Shown here: positions 23,494-32,476 of the stretch, in pieces
How positions within the stretch are numbered: the stretch's first letter is position 1
How the letters are laid out: each line of letters opens with the position of its first letter
Source: Neoaquamicrobium microcysteis
Lineage (GTDB): Bacteria > Pseudomonadota > Alphaproteobacteria > Rhizobiales > Rhizobiaceae
Assembly: GCF_008180155.1 (NCBI RefSeq)
Contig: NZ_VSZS01000063.1
Coordinates: 1-64,000, forward strand
DNA: 64,000 bases
Direction of reading: 5' to 3'
Notes under the pieces: model-generated
What the model saw: the letters and a program-made list of their open reading frames with translations, nothing else
The model's database searches: none
Told to the model about the DNA's origin: nothing
Translations under genes and position numbers: made by a program

Positions 23494-25794
23494 ATGACCC
23501 TACTTGCACTGATCGCATTTCCATTCCTGCTCGCACCGTTTGCCGGCTGGGCCGGTGGCCGTTCGTCGCCGCTGGTTGCGGCAGTGCCGCTGCTGCTGTT
23601 CATCGGCTTCGCGGCGATGATGCCCTATGTGTCGGCAGATGCGATCGTGCACGAAACCCACCGCTGGATTCCCAGCCTCGACATCCGGGCTGCGTTCAGG
23701 CTCGACGGGCTGTCGCTGACCTTCGCGCTGCTGATATCGGGTATCGGAACGGCGGTTTTCCTCTACGCCTCGGCCTATCTGAAGGGCGCGCCCCGGCTGG
23801 CGCGCTTCTATACGGTGCTGACGCTTTTCATGGCGTCGATGCTGGGCGCGGTGATGGCCGACGACCTGATGCTGCTGGTCGTGTTCTGGGAGATGACCAG
23901 CCTCACCTCGTTCCTGCTCATCGGCTACACGCCGGAGGCGGCCGCATCGCGCAGGTCGGCGCAGCAGGGCTTCCTCATCACGGTTTCGGGGGGGCTCGCC
24001 ATGCTGGCGGGCGTGATTTTGCTGGGGACGGCTGCGGGCACCTTCTCGATCACGGAAATCCTCGACCAGCGCGAAGCCATTGCAGCGCATCCCGCCGCGC
24101 CGGCGATCATAATCCTCCTCGCGGCCGGCGCGTTCGCCAAATCGGCGCAGGCCCCGCTGCATTCGTGGCTCGCCAACGCGATGGTCGCGCCGACGCCGGT
24201 TTCCGCGTTCCTGCACTCCGCCACCATGGTGAAGCTGGGCGTCTATCTGCTCGCGCGGATGGACCCGATCTTCTCCGACACCGGCCTGTGGATCACGCTG
24301 CTGACGCTGTTCGGCGCGGCGACGATGCTGGTGGGCGCGACGCTTGCGATGCGCGAGACCGACCTGAAGCGCGTGCTGGCCTATTCGACCATCGTGTCGC
24401 TGGGCACGCTGACGATGATGATCGGCATACCGGGTGAACTGGCGGCAGTCGCCACCGTCACCTTCCTGATCGTGCACGCGCTTTACAAGGCGTGCCTGTT
24501 CATGGTCGCCGGCATCGTCGACCACGAGACGGGAACGCGCGATTCCTCCAAGCTGGGCGGTCTGCGCCACTACATGCCGAAGACCGCGCTGGTGGCGCTC
24601 GCGGGCGGGCTGTCGATGGCCGGCCTGCCGCCCTTCATCGGTTTCGCCTCGAAGGAACTCGTCTACGAGACGAGCCTCGAGACCTCCGGCTGGTGGCTGG
24701 TGGTGGCCGCAGCGCTTCTGGCAAACATTGCGATGGTGGTGGTCGCCGCCATCGTCGCGATCCGCTGCTTTGCAGGCGAACAGACCTCGACGCCCAAGAC
24801 CCCGCACGATCCCGGCTTCGCCATGCTGGGCGGCCCGGCCGTGCTGGCCCTGCTTGGCCTCGTCTTCGGCGCCGCGCCCGGCCTCGTGGGCGAAAGCCTC
24901 ATCGTGCCTGCGGCAAGCGCGGTTGCGGGCTACCCTGTCGACTATTCGCTGTCGCTGTGGCACGGCTTCACCCCGATGCTGGCGCTGAGCCTGCTGACGC
25001 TGGCACTCGGCGCGTTCGTCTTCCTGCGCTGGGACAGCATCCGCCCCCGCCTCGCCGGCATCTCGCAGATCGACAGCTGGGGGCCGGACCGGCTCTACGA
25101 TCGCGCGATGGACGGCCTTCAGCGCATGTCCACCTGGCAGACGCAGCTCATCCAGTCCGGCAGCCTGCGCGGCTACGTCGCCCGCACGCTGCTGGTCATT
25201 TCGGTCGCGGGTCTCGCCACGCTGCTCATTCGCGGCGGGTTCGAGATGCCTTCGTTCGCAGGCGCCCTCACGCCCGACGTCACGCTGGCGGTGCTGCTGG
25301 TGATCGGCGCGCTGGCCGTCGCGCGTGCGCGCAATTTCGTCGCAGGCATCGTGGCGGCGGGCCTCGTCGGCTTCACGGTGGCGCTGCTGTTTCTGGTTCG
25401 CGGCGCGCCCGATCTCGCCTTCACCCAGTTCTCGGTGGAGGCTCTGGCCATCGTCATCATGTTGGCGATCGTTGGGCGGATGCCTTTCCGCGAGCGTGAT
25501 TACCGGCCGTCGCGCGAGCGCGTTCGCGATATCGGCATCGCCTGCCTCATCGGGGTGACGGCGACGCTCATCATGCTTGCCGTGCTGGCACAGCCGTTCG
25601 ATCCGCGCCTTTCAGACTACTTCCGCATGACGAGCGTGCCGGAGGCCCATGGCCGCAACCTCGTCAACGTCATCCTCGTCGACTTCCGCGCGATCGACAC
25701 GCTGGGCGAAATCATCGTGCTCGGCCTCGCAGCCGTCGCCGCAGCCGCAGTTCTCGCCGGGCTGCGCCGCGCAACCTCGGAGAAGCGCCCATGA
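23494..25794 (+). CDS. mrpA: Mrp-type Na+/H+ antiporter subunit A
   Basis: A 766-residue polytopic subunit related to complex I NuoL. The proton-channel core is visible ([78 protein letters not shown]), followed by the DUF4040/MbhE-like C-terminal region ([43 protein letters not shown]). MrpB is a separate gene, so this is a group 1 (seven-gene) Mrp system, not the AB-fused type. First gene of the operon; GGAAG precedes the ATG. It exchanges Na+ or K+ for protons with MrpB-G. Confidence 0.95.
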   Translation: MTLLALIAFPFLLAPFAGWAGGRSSPLVAAVPLLLFIGFAAMMPYVSADAIVHETHRWIPSLDIRAAFRLDGLSLTFALLISGIGTAVFLYASAYLKGAPRLARFYTVLTLFMASMLGAVMADDLMLLVVFWEMTSLTSFLLIGYTPEAAASRRSAQQGFLITVSGGLAMLAGVILLGTAAGTFSITEILDQREAIAAHPAAPAIIILLAAGAFAKSAQAPLHSWLANAMVAPTPVSAFLHSATMVKLGVYLLARMDPIFSDTGLWITLLTLFGAATMLVGATLAMRETDLKRVLAYSTIVSLGTLTMMIGIPGELAAVATVTFLIVHALYKACLFMVAGIVDHETGTRDSSKLGGLRHYMPKTALVALAGGLSMAGLPPFIGFASKELVYETSLETSGWWLVVAAALLANIAMVVVAAIVAIRCFAGEQTSTPKTPHDPGFAMLGGPAVLALLGLVFGAAPGLVGESLIVPAASAVAGYPVDYSLSLWHGFTPMLALSLLTLALGAFVFLRWDSIRPRLAGISQIDSWGPDRLYDRAMDGLQRMSTWQTQLIQSGSLRGYVARTLLVISVAGLATLLIRGGFEMPSFAGALTPDVTLAVLLVIGALAVARARNFVAGIVAAGLVGFTVALLFLVRGAPDLAFTQFSVEALAIVIMLAIVGRMPFRERDYRPSRERVRDIGIACLIGVTATLIMLAVLAQPFDPRLSDYFRMTSVPEAHGRNLVNVILVDFRAIDTLGEIIVLGLAAVAAAAVLAGLRRATSEKRP

Positions 25795-26186
25795 GCTCTC
25801 TCATCCTCACGACCACCAGCCGCCTGATCCTGCCGGCCGCGCTGATCTTCTCGATCTACGTGCTGCTGCGCGGCCACAACGAGCCCGGCGGCGGTTTCAT
25901 CGGCGGGCTGATCGCGGCGGCGGGCATCGCCGTCCACGCGATCCCGCGCGGCCGCACCGGTCTGATCGCGCTGCTGCGCGTGTGGCCCAAGGCGCTGATC
26001 GGCGCGGGAATGCTGCTCGGCATAGCGGCGGGCATCCCCGCACTGCTGCTGGCGGAGCCGTTCCTGACGCAGCAATGGCCGTTCGCCTCGCTGCCCATCG
26101 GCACGACGCTGGTGTTCGACGTGGGCGTCTATCTGGTCGTCATCGGCTCGGTGCTGACCTTCCTGTCCTATTATCTGGAGAACTGA
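25791..26186 (+). CDS. mrpB: Mrp-type Na+/H+ antiporter subunit B
   Basis: A 131-residue membrane protein. The conserved [30 protein letters not shown], with the GHNxPGGGFxGG loop, is the family hallmark. The remaining helices are around [19 protein letters not shown] and [19 protein letters not shown]. It overlaps mrpA by four bases (ATGA) and is followed by mrpC after one base. It is part of the hetero-oligomeric Mrp complex. Confidence 0.95.
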   Translation: MSSLILTTTSRLILPAALIFSIYVLLRGHNEPGGGFIGGLIAAAGIAVHAIPRGRTGLIALLRVWPKALIGAGMLLGIAAGIPALLLAEPFLTQQWPFASLPIGTTLVFDVGVYLVVIGSVLTFLSYYLEN

Positions 26187-26187
26187 C

Positions 26188-26598
26188 GTGGAGCCCGTCT
26201 TCGCCCTCGCCTTCGGCGTCATGGTGGCGGTCGCCGCCTATCTGCTGATGTCGCGCAACGTGCTGCGGATCGTGCTCGGCCTGCTCGTGCTCGGCAACGC
26301 CGCCAATCTTTCGATCTTCCTTGCCGGGCGTCTCGACTCGCGCATTCCGCCGCTCGTGCCGGCCGGAGAAACCATGCTCGTGGGTGGCGCCAACCCGCTG
26401 CCGCAGGCGCTGATCCTGACGGCCATCGTCATCTCCTTCGCGCTCGTCGCCTTCACCGTGGTGCTGTTCGAAAGCGCCCACCGCCGCCTCGGCACGCTCG
26501 ATGCAGAGGCCATGCGCGAGGCCGAGCCACGGCCGGCCGAAAAGAGCGTGACCGAGCCGCGCAGGAGCGCGCCCGCAAAGGTGACGGAGCACGCATGA
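26188..26598 (+). CDS. mrpC: Mrp-type Na+/H+ antiporter subunit C
   Basis: A 136-residue NuoK-like subunit. A GTG start at 26188 lies one base after the mrpB stop; the sequence MEPVFALAFGVMVAVAAYLL then begins the first of three helices. The family signature is in RNVLRIVLGLLVLGNAANLSIFL and the C-terminal helix in PLPQALILTAIVISFALVAFTVVLF. A charged 35-residue tail follows. It overlaps mrpD by ATGA. Confidence 0.94.
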   Translation: MEPVFALAFGVMVAVAAYLLMSRNVLRIVLGLLVLGNAANLSIFLAGRLDSRIPPLVPAGETMLVGGANPLPQALILTAIVISFALVAFTVVLFESAHRRLGTLDAEAMREAEPRPAEKSVTEPRRSAPAKVTEHA

Positions 26599-28133
26599 TG
26601 AACGCCGACCTGCTTCTGACACTGCCGATCCTGTTTCCCGCGCTGGGCATCGCGCTCTGCGCGCTGTTCTGGTCCAACAAGAACGCGCAGCGCGCCATAA
26701 ACCTGGCAGCCAGCATCGGGCTTCTGGGCTCGGCCATAGCATTGATGGCAGCGGTCCATGACGGCACCGTGCTGGTGACGCGGTTTGGCAACTGGGACGC
26801 GCCGTTCGGCATCGTCTTCGTGGCGGACATGTTTGCGGCAGCCATGGTGCTGATTACCGGCGTCATGGCGGTTGCCGTGGGTGTTTACGGGCTTGCGGGC
26901 AACATCGAGCCCAAGGAAAACGCGTTCTACCACCTGCTCTATCAGGGGCTGCTGCTGGGCGTGACCGGCGCGTTCCTCACCGGCGACATCTTCAATCTGT
27001 ATGTCTGGTTCGAGATCATGCTGATCTCGTCCTTCGGCCTGCTGGCGCTGGGCGGCACGCGCGACCAGCTGGACGCAGGCGTCAAATACGTCACGCTCAA
27101 CCTGATCGCGACGACCTTCTTCCTCATCAGCGTCGCCTTCCTCTACGGCCTCACCGGCACGCTCAACATGGCCGACATCGCCCGCGTGCTGCCCACCGTC
27201 GAGAACCAGGGGCTGGTGACGACCATCGCGGTGATGTTCCTGATGGCGTTCGGTGCGAAGGCGGCCGTGTTCCCGCTGTTCTACTGGCTGCCCGCTGCCT
27301 ACCACACGGCGTCGGCGCCCATCGTGGCGATCTTCGCCGCGCTGCTGACCAAGGTGGGCGTCTACGCGATCATCCGCACCTTCACGCTGCTGTTCGACGG
27401 CGACGCCGGCTATACCGGGCCGATCGTCGCGGGTATCGCGATCTTCACCATGGTCACCGGCGTTCTGGGCGCAGCGTCGCACTTCGATATCCGCCGCATC
27501 CTGTCGTTCCACATCATCAGCCAGATCGGCTACATGCTGTTCGGCATCGTGGTGGCGACACCGCTCGCCGTCGGCGGCTCGATCCTCTACGTCATCCACC
27601 ACATCGTGGTGAAGGCGAACCTGTTCCTGCTGGCGGGCGTGGTGAACAGGGCCGGCGGCTCGTTCGACCTCAAGAAGACCGGCGGCCTCTACCGCACCAT
27701 GCCCATGCTGGGCGTGCTGTTCCTCATCCCCGCGCTGTCGCTGGCGGGCCTGCCGCCGCTGTCGGGCTTCTGGTCCAAGTTCACGGTCATCAAGGCCAGC
27801 CTCGATGCCGAGCACTACATCCTCGCCGGCGCGGGCCTGATGGTCGGCACGCTGACGCTCTATTCCATGGTGAAGATCTGGAACGAGGCGTTCTGGAAAG
27901 CCGCGCCGGAGAACGCCACGGCCGCCATGCAGTCATGGCAGGCGGACCGCCGGACCCGGCTCATCATGCTTTCCCCCATCGTGGCGCTGGCCTGCGTTAC
28001 GCTCACCATCGGCTTCTTCGCCGAACCGTTCGTCGACTTCTCGATGCGGGCGGGAGCGCAGCTCCTCGACCAGTCCGTCTACATCGACGCGGTCTTCGGC
28101 CCGGCCGAGCAACTTGCGGAGGTCAACCCATGA
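26595..28133 (+). CDS. mrpD: Mrp-type Na+/H+ antiporter subunit D
   Basis: A 512-residue NuoM/N-like subunit with about fourteen helices. The proton-pathway motif is clear (FNLYVWFEIMLISSFGLLALGG with the conserved Glu, then AAVFPLFYWLPAAYHTASAPIVAIFAALLTKVGVYAIIR). The C-terminal half has SFHIISQIGYMLFGIVV and LAGLPPLSGFWSKFTVIK. It overlaps mrpC and mrpE by four bases each. With MrpA it provides the ion-translocating channels of the complex. Confidence 0.95.
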   Translation: MMNADLLLTLPILFPALGIALCALFWSNKNAQRAINLAASIGLLGSAIALMAAVHDGTVLVTRFGNWDAPFGIVFVADMFAAAMVLITGVMAVAVGVYGLAGNIEPKENAFYHLLYQGLLLGVTGAFLTGDIFNLYVWFEIMLISSFGLLALGGTRDQLDAGVKYVTLNLIATTFFLISVAFLYGLTGTLNMADIARVLPTVENQGLVTTIAVMFLMAFGAKAAVFPLFYWLPAAYHTASAPIVAIFAALLTKVGVYAIIRTFTLLFDGDAGYTGPIVAGIAIFTMVTGVLGAASHFDIRRILSFHIISQIGYMLFGIVVATPLAVGGSILYVIHHIVVKANLFLLAGVVNRAGGSFDLKKTGGLYRTMPMLGVLFLIPALSLAGLPPLSGFWSKFTVIKASLDAEHYILAGAGLMVGTLTLYSMVKIWNEAFWKAAPENATAAMQSWQADRRTRLIMLSPIVALACVTLTIGFFAEPFVDFSMRAGAQLLDQSVYIDAVFGPAEQLAEVNP

Positions 28134-28450
28134 GCGCCCCCCTCGCATGGCTGCGCCTGACAGGCCTGTTCTTCCGTGACCTGGCCCTGTCGGTGCACGA
28201 CGTGGTGCTGACCGTGCTCAATCCGCGTCGGCCAATCCGCTCGGCAATTCTGGCGGTGCCGCTCGACGTGAAGAGCGAAAGCGGCATCGCGCTGCTTGCC
28301 AACATGATTACGCTGACGCCCGGCACCACCAGCCTGCATGTCAGCGAAGATCGCTCGACCCTCTACGTGCACGTGATGAACGTCTCCGACGAGACGGTCA
28401 CGCAGATCAAGGACGGCTTCGAGCGTCACGTTCAGGAGGTGCTGCCATGA
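28130..28450 (+). CDS. mrpE: Mrp-type Na+/H+ antiporter subunit E (short form)
   Basis: A 106-residue MrpE. The typical C-terminal half is complete (PIRSAILAVPLDVKSESGIALLANMITLTPGTTSLHVSEDRSTLYVHVMNV). Well-studied MrpE proteins are near 160 residues with extra N-terminal helices; here only one hydrophobic segment (LAWLRLTGLFFRDLALSVHDVVLTVL) precedes it. The ATG overlaps mrpD, and upstream in-frame sequence lies entirely inside mrpD, so the short form is likely genuine. It overlaps mrpF through ATGA. Confidence 0.9.
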   Translation: MSAPLAWLRLTGLFFRDLALSVHDVVLTVLNPRRPIRSAILAVPLDVKSESGIALLANMITLTPGTTSLHVSEDRSTLYVHVMNVSDETVTQIKDGFERHVQEVLP

Positions 28451-28743
28451 TCGTACAGGCACTTTACCACGGCGGCGTGTTCGTCGCCCTGATGCTGCTG
28501 CTGGCGGCTCTGGTGTGCGCAGGCGTGCGCATCGTGCGTGGCCCAAGCGGGCCGGACCGGGTCGTCGCGCTGGACATTCTCAGCCTTCTGGGCGTCGCGG
28601 CGGCCGGCATGGCCGTCATCGTCTCCGGTTCGACGGCCTTCATCGACATCGCACTCGGCGTCGCGCTGGTGGGCTTCCTGGCCTCGGTGGCCTTTGCCGG
28701 CTTCATCGAACGCGGCTCCATCGACGAGGAGGAAGAAGGATGA
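28447..28743 (+). CDS. mrpF: Mrp-type Na+/H+ antiporter subunit F
   Basis: A 98-residue protein with three helices. The signature RIVRGPSGPDRVVALDILSLLGVAAAGM, with the GPxxPDRVVALD loop holding the conserved Asp, is diagnostic. The C-terminus is acidic (IERGSIDEEEEG). It is embedded in the operon with four-base overlaps on both sides. Confidence 0.94.
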   Translation: MIVQALYHGGVFVALMLLLAALVCAGVRIVRGPSGPDRVVALDILSLLGVAAAGMAVIVSGSTAFIDIALGVALVGFLASVAFAGFIERGSIDEEEEG

Positions 28744-29600
28744 TGGCGCTTCTGTCCGCGCTCTTTCTGGTGGCCGGCGCGGGGCTGTGCCTCATCGCCG
28801 CCGTCGGGGTCCTGCGCCTGCCCGACTATTTCATGCGCATGCATGCCGCCACCAAGGCCGGCGTGGCGGGCTGCGGCCTGCTGCTGATCGGCGTGGCCTT
28901 TGCCGAGCCGTCGCCCGGCATGTGGATCAAGGTCGCGATCGCGATCGTCTTCCTGCTTCTGACCCAACCCATCGCGGGCCACCTGCTTGCCCGCGCCGGC
29001 TATGTCGCCGGCGTACCGCTGTGGGGCGGCACCAGCGACGACCAGCTCAAGGGCGAGCTGCGTCGTGGCGATTTCGACCAGCCAGCCACAGCGCGTCCGC
29101 GGAGAACGAAGATGCAAAAAGGGATAGATCAGGTGGTTCTGGGGCTGGCCAGCGGGCGCGGTCTGGAAACCGCCATCGCGGAAGCACTCGAGCTGGCGAG
29201 AACGCACAAGGCCGACCTGGTTGGCCTCGCCATCGTCGACACCAAGACGCTCCACAATGTCGGCCCCGTCCCGCTGGGCGGCAACCACTATGCAGCCCAG
29301 CTCCGCAACACGCTGACGACCAAGGCGCGGCACAGGATGGCCGAGGCCGTGCAGTCGTTCGAGCAGGCCGCCAGGGCCGCCAATATCCGCTTTGCCGTCA
29401 GCGTGGAGGAAGGCGATCCCGTCGCGATCCTGCGCGCGCAGCTCGACCGGGGCGTCACGCTCGTGCTGCCGCGCCACGCCTGGTTCGACCACGGGCTGGC
29501 GGAAAAGCAGATCGATCCCGCGGCGCGGCTGGCGCGCCATCGCATCACGCCGGCAGAGGCTTCGGACAAAGGTGATGCGCCAATCGTCGTTTTCAGTTGA
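28740..29600 (+). CDS. mrpG: MrpG fused to a universal-stress-protein-like domain
   Basis: A single 286-residue ORF. Residues 1-95 are a standard MrpG (three helices, GVLRLPDYFMRMHAATKAGVAGCGLLLIG). After a linker ending RPRRTKMQKG, residues 125-286 form a UspA-like domain (IDQVVLGLASGRGLETAIAEALELARTHKADLVGLAIVDTKTL, later VEEGDPVAILRAQLDRGVTLVLPRH). No stop separates the two. An internal ATG at 29112 has GGAG seven bases upstream, so a free 162-residue Usp-like protein may also be made. Ordinary MrpG proteins are 100-130 residues. The start overlaps mrpF through ATGA, and the 3' end overlaps the kinase gene. Confidence 0.88.
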   Translation: MMALLSALFLVAGAGLCLIAAVGVLRLPDYFMRMHAATKAGVAGCGLLLIGVAFAEPSPGMWIKVAIAIVFLLLTQPIAGHLLARAGYVAGVPLWGGTSDDQLKGELRRGDFDQPATARPRRTKMQKGIDQVVLGLASGRGLETAIAEALELARTHKADLVGLAIVDTKTLHNVGPVPLGGNHYAAQLRNTLTTKARHRMAEAVQSFEQAARAANIRFAVSVEEGDPVAILRAQLDRGVTLVLPRHAWFDHGLAEKQIDPAARLARHRITPAEASDKGDAPIVVFS

Positions 29601-31077
29601 AGCCGGGCACGGCGCTTGCGAACCTGAAAGGGAAATCGCTAGCGGGAGTGCCGGCGTCTTGGATGCGCTGACCCAGAAAATGCCCGTCGCCGTTCGGCTT
29701 CCGCTGATCGCTGCGACGATGATCTTCTTCACGGCCGTCGTTTCGACGCAGACGGCGATCATCTTCATGTCGCGGCAGGCCGAGCAGCAGGTCGCGACCC
29801 TCGGCCACGTCTATCTCGACGGCCTCTCGGCGGCCCTGCTGACGCCGGCCCTTAACGGCGACGCGCCGGCCATCCAGAGCGTTCTGGAACGGGCTCTCAA
29901 GTTTCACGAAGGCGTGGTCGACAGACGTCTGGTCTATTTCGATACCGAGCGGGCCGTGGTGGCCGACGCGCAGCGCGACGAACTGCCGGAGACCGGCCCT
30001 CCCCCCGCAATCGGCCCGGAGGAGAGCGGGGCGCTACCCGTCTCGCCCGAAGGAGACGTGTGGATTTGGCGTGGGCTTCACGACGGTGACACGCAGCTCG
30101 GCATCGTCGCCGCCAACCTCGACATATCGTCGTTTCAGGAGCAGCCGCGGCAACTTCGCCTCTATCTGCTGCTGTTCGACCTCGCCTTCAGCTTTGCCTG
30201 CGCGGTGATCGGCTTCTTCATGGTGCGGCGGATGCAGCAGCCGCTCGCCCTGCTTGCCCGGCGGCTCTATGACGCCGCGTTCGGCGAACCGCGCCCGATC
30301 GGCGACGACGAGATGCCGCGCGGCGACCGACAGGCTTCCCGCATGTTCCACGCCTTCAACGCCATGGCCCATGCCAGCCACGAGCGCGAGGCGCTGCTGT
30401 CGCATCTGGCCGACCAGGAGCGCGAGGCCGTGCTGGGCAGGCTGGCGGCCACCATCGCCCATGAAGTACGCAACCCGCTGGGCGGCATGCGCACCGCTGT
30501 CGGCACCCTGAAGCGATATGGCGACAGGCCGGAAACGCGCAACGAGGCGGTCGATTTCCTCGAACGCGGCGTGCGCGCGCTGGAAGAGGTGGTGAACGCG
30601 ACGCTGGAGAGCCACCGCGCCCGGCCCCAGTGGCGCGCGCTGTCGCGGCAGGATTTTCACGACCTGCGCCTGCTGGTGGAGGCCGATGGAAGTTCGCGCG
30701 GCGTGACGATCGACATGGAACTGGACATACCCGACGAGATGCACGTCGCCGCGCTCGAGGTGCGCCAGATCCTGCTCAACCTGCTCCTGAACGCCGTTCA
30801 CGCCTCGGCCAAGGGCGAGACCGTGAAGCTGACCGCGAAGGCGCACGCCAGAGAACTCGTCATCGAAGTGCAGGACCGGGGCAGCGGCCTCGACGCCCAG
30901 ACGGCGCGCGCGCTGGAGGAAGGCAGCGACCCGCAGGACCTGACCGGACTGGGGGTTGCCGTCGTCATTCGCCTTGTCGAGCGGCTGCAAGGTCGCGTAT
31001 CGGTGCAGGCGAAGACCGGATCGGGAACCAGGATAACGCTGAGCCTGCCCTTCCGGGCGAACGAGGCAGCGAAATGA
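29575..31077 (+). CDS. Membrane sensor histidine kinase
   Basis: A 500-residue sensor kinase. Two transmembrane helices (about 42-65 and 195-217) enclose a periplasmic domain of about 130 residues with no recognised ligand motif. A HAMP-like linker leads to the H-box LAATIAHEVRNPLGGM with phospho-acceptor His near 296. The ATPase domain has N-box EVRQILLNLLLNAVHAS, G1 DRGSGLD and G2 LTGLGVAVV. The start at 29575 overlaps mrpG; an ATG at 29680 (MPVAVRLP) just before the first helix is an alternative. It overlaps the response regulator by ATGA and probably senses an ionic or envelope signal linked to the antiporter. Confidence 0.9.
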   Translation: MRQSSFSVEAGHGACEPEREIASGSAGVLDALTQKMPVAVRLPLIAATMIFFTAVVSTQTAIIFMSRQAEQQVATLGHVYLDGLSAALLTPALNGDAPAIQSVLERALKFHEGVVDRRLVYFDTERAVVADAQRDELPETGPPPAIGPEESGALPVSPEGDVWIWRGLHDGDTQLGIVAANLDISSFQEQPRQLRLYLLLFDLAFSFACAVIGFFMVRRMQQPLALLARRLYDAAFGEPRPIGDDEMPRGDRQASRMFHAFNAMAHASHEREALLSHLADQEREAVLGRLAATIAHEVRNPLGGMRTAVGTLKRYGDRPETRNEAVDFLERGVRALEEVVNATLESHRARPQWRALSRQDFHDLRLLVEADGSSRGVTIDMELDIPDEMHVAALEVRQILLNLLLNAVHASAKGETVKLTAKAHARELVIEVQDRGSGLDAQTARALEEGSDPQDLTGLGVAVVIRLVERLQGRVSVQAKTGSGTRITLSLPFRANEAAK

Positions 31078-32372
31078 ACTCGCCCCACATTCTGATCGTC
31101 GAGGACGACGCCATTCTCGGCGGCGCGATCTCGCAACGACTGAAGCTGGAAGGCTTTCACATCGCATGGGCGCAAAGCTGCGCGGAGGCGCTGGCCGCGC
31201 TCAAGCGCCGCCATCCAGACTTCGTGCTTTCCGACATCGTGCTGCCGGACGGGTCGGGCGAAGACCTCTATCGCCGGGCGCAGCCATGGCTGGGCGACAC
31301 GCCCATCCTGTTCGCAACCGCATTCGGCCAGATCGACCAGGCGGTGCGCCTGATGAAGGCGGGCGCGGACGATTACCTGACCAAGCCCTACGACGTGGAC
31401 GACCTCATCGCCCGCATCCGCAACAGGCTGGCCGGACGCCCATCCCAGCCGGACGGCGAGCGCGCGGTGGAGTTTGCGATTTCCCCGGCGATGAAGCTCA
31501 TCGCCGAGCAGCTGCGCCGCGTCGCCGGAACCGACCTGCCGGTTCTCATCACCGGCGAAACCGGCACCGGCAAGGAAGTCGCGGCGCGCTATCTGCACGA
31601 CGTGTCGCCCAGAGCGGCACAGCCCTTCGTCGCGGTGAACTGTGGCGCGATCCCCCACGATCTTCTGGAGAGCCAGTTCTTCGGCCATGAGCGCGGCGCA
31701 TTCACCGGTGCGGCGCAGGCCCATGTCGGGTTTTTCGAGGAAGCGGGCGAAGGCACGCTCTTTCTGGACGAGATAGGCGAACTGGACGCACGGCTCCAGA
31801 CGGCGCTTCTGCGCGTGCTGGAGGATGGCCGTTTTCGTCCGCTCGGCTCGCGGACCGACCGTGTTTTTCGCGGGCGGATCGTCGCTGCGACCAATGCCGA
31901 CCTCGAAGCGATGCGCGCGGAAAAGACCTTTCGCGACGACCTCTACTACCGGCTCTCCGTGATCGAAATCCCGCTGCCGCCGCTGCGCGCACGCGCCGAC
32001 GAGATCGAGGAACTCGCAAACCGGTTTCTGAGCGAAGCGGCAGCGCGAAGCAGGACGACCGTGCGCAACCTTTCACGCGATGCGGTGGCCGCGCTGCTTC
32101 ATCACGACTGGCCCGGCAACATCCGCGAACTGCGCAACCGGCTCGAGCGTGCGAACGTGCTGGCCGCCGGAGACACGCTCGAACCGGCGGACATCTTTCC
32201 CGAACGCATCCTCGACGCGATCCCCGCCGAAACGCTTGCCGATGCAAGGCGCCACAGCGAGGCCGAGCAGATCGAACGCGCGCTCGCGCTATCGCAGGGG
32301 CGCGTGGGCGAAGCGGCCAAAAGGCTGGGCATTTCGCGCACGACCCTTTGGAAGCGGCGCGCCAAGCCCTAG
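31074..32372 (+). CDS. NtrC-type sigma54-dependent response regulator
   Basis: A 432-residue activator. The receiver domain has acidic pair ED10-11, phospho-acceptor Asp 54 in FVLSDIVLPDG and Lys in YLTKPYD. The AAA+ domain shows Walker A GETGTGKE (161-168), GAFTGA (208-213), which contacts sigma54, and Walker B GTLFLDEIGEL. A C-terminal Fis-type helix-turn-helix follows (GRVGEAAKRLGISRTTLWKRR). It overlaps the kinase gene by four bases, a cognate pair. A sigma54-like promoter and upstream dyad in front of mrpA are its most likely targets. Confidence 0.94.
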   Translation: MNSPHILIVEDDAILGGAISQRLKLEGFHIAWAQSCAEALAALKRRHPDFVLSDIVLPDGSGEDLYRRAQPWLGDTPILFATAFGQIDQAVRLMKAGADDYLTKPYDVDDLIARIRNRLAGRPSQPDGERAVEFAISPAMKLIAEQLRRVAGTDLPVLITGETGTGKEVAARYLHDVSPRAAQPFVAVNCGAIPHDLLESQFFGHERGAFTGAAQAHVGFFEEAGEGTLFLDEIGELDARLQTALLRVLEDGRFRPLGSRTDRVFRGRIVAATNADLEAMRAEKTFRDDLYYRLSVIEIPLPPLRARADEIEELANRFLSEAAARSRTTVRNLSRDAVAALLHHDWPGNIRELRNRLERANVLAAGDTLEPADIFPERILDAIPAETLADARRHSEAEQIERALALSQGRVGEAAKRLGISRTTLWKRRAKP

Positions 32373-32476
32373 ATCCGGGAGGCGCTGCGCCAATCCGCGC
32401 GGCTTTCGGTCTGCCGGTAACTCTGCTAACAGCGGGCGCGGCAGGCAGGCGGCGGAAACAAACCGAACGGAACGAC

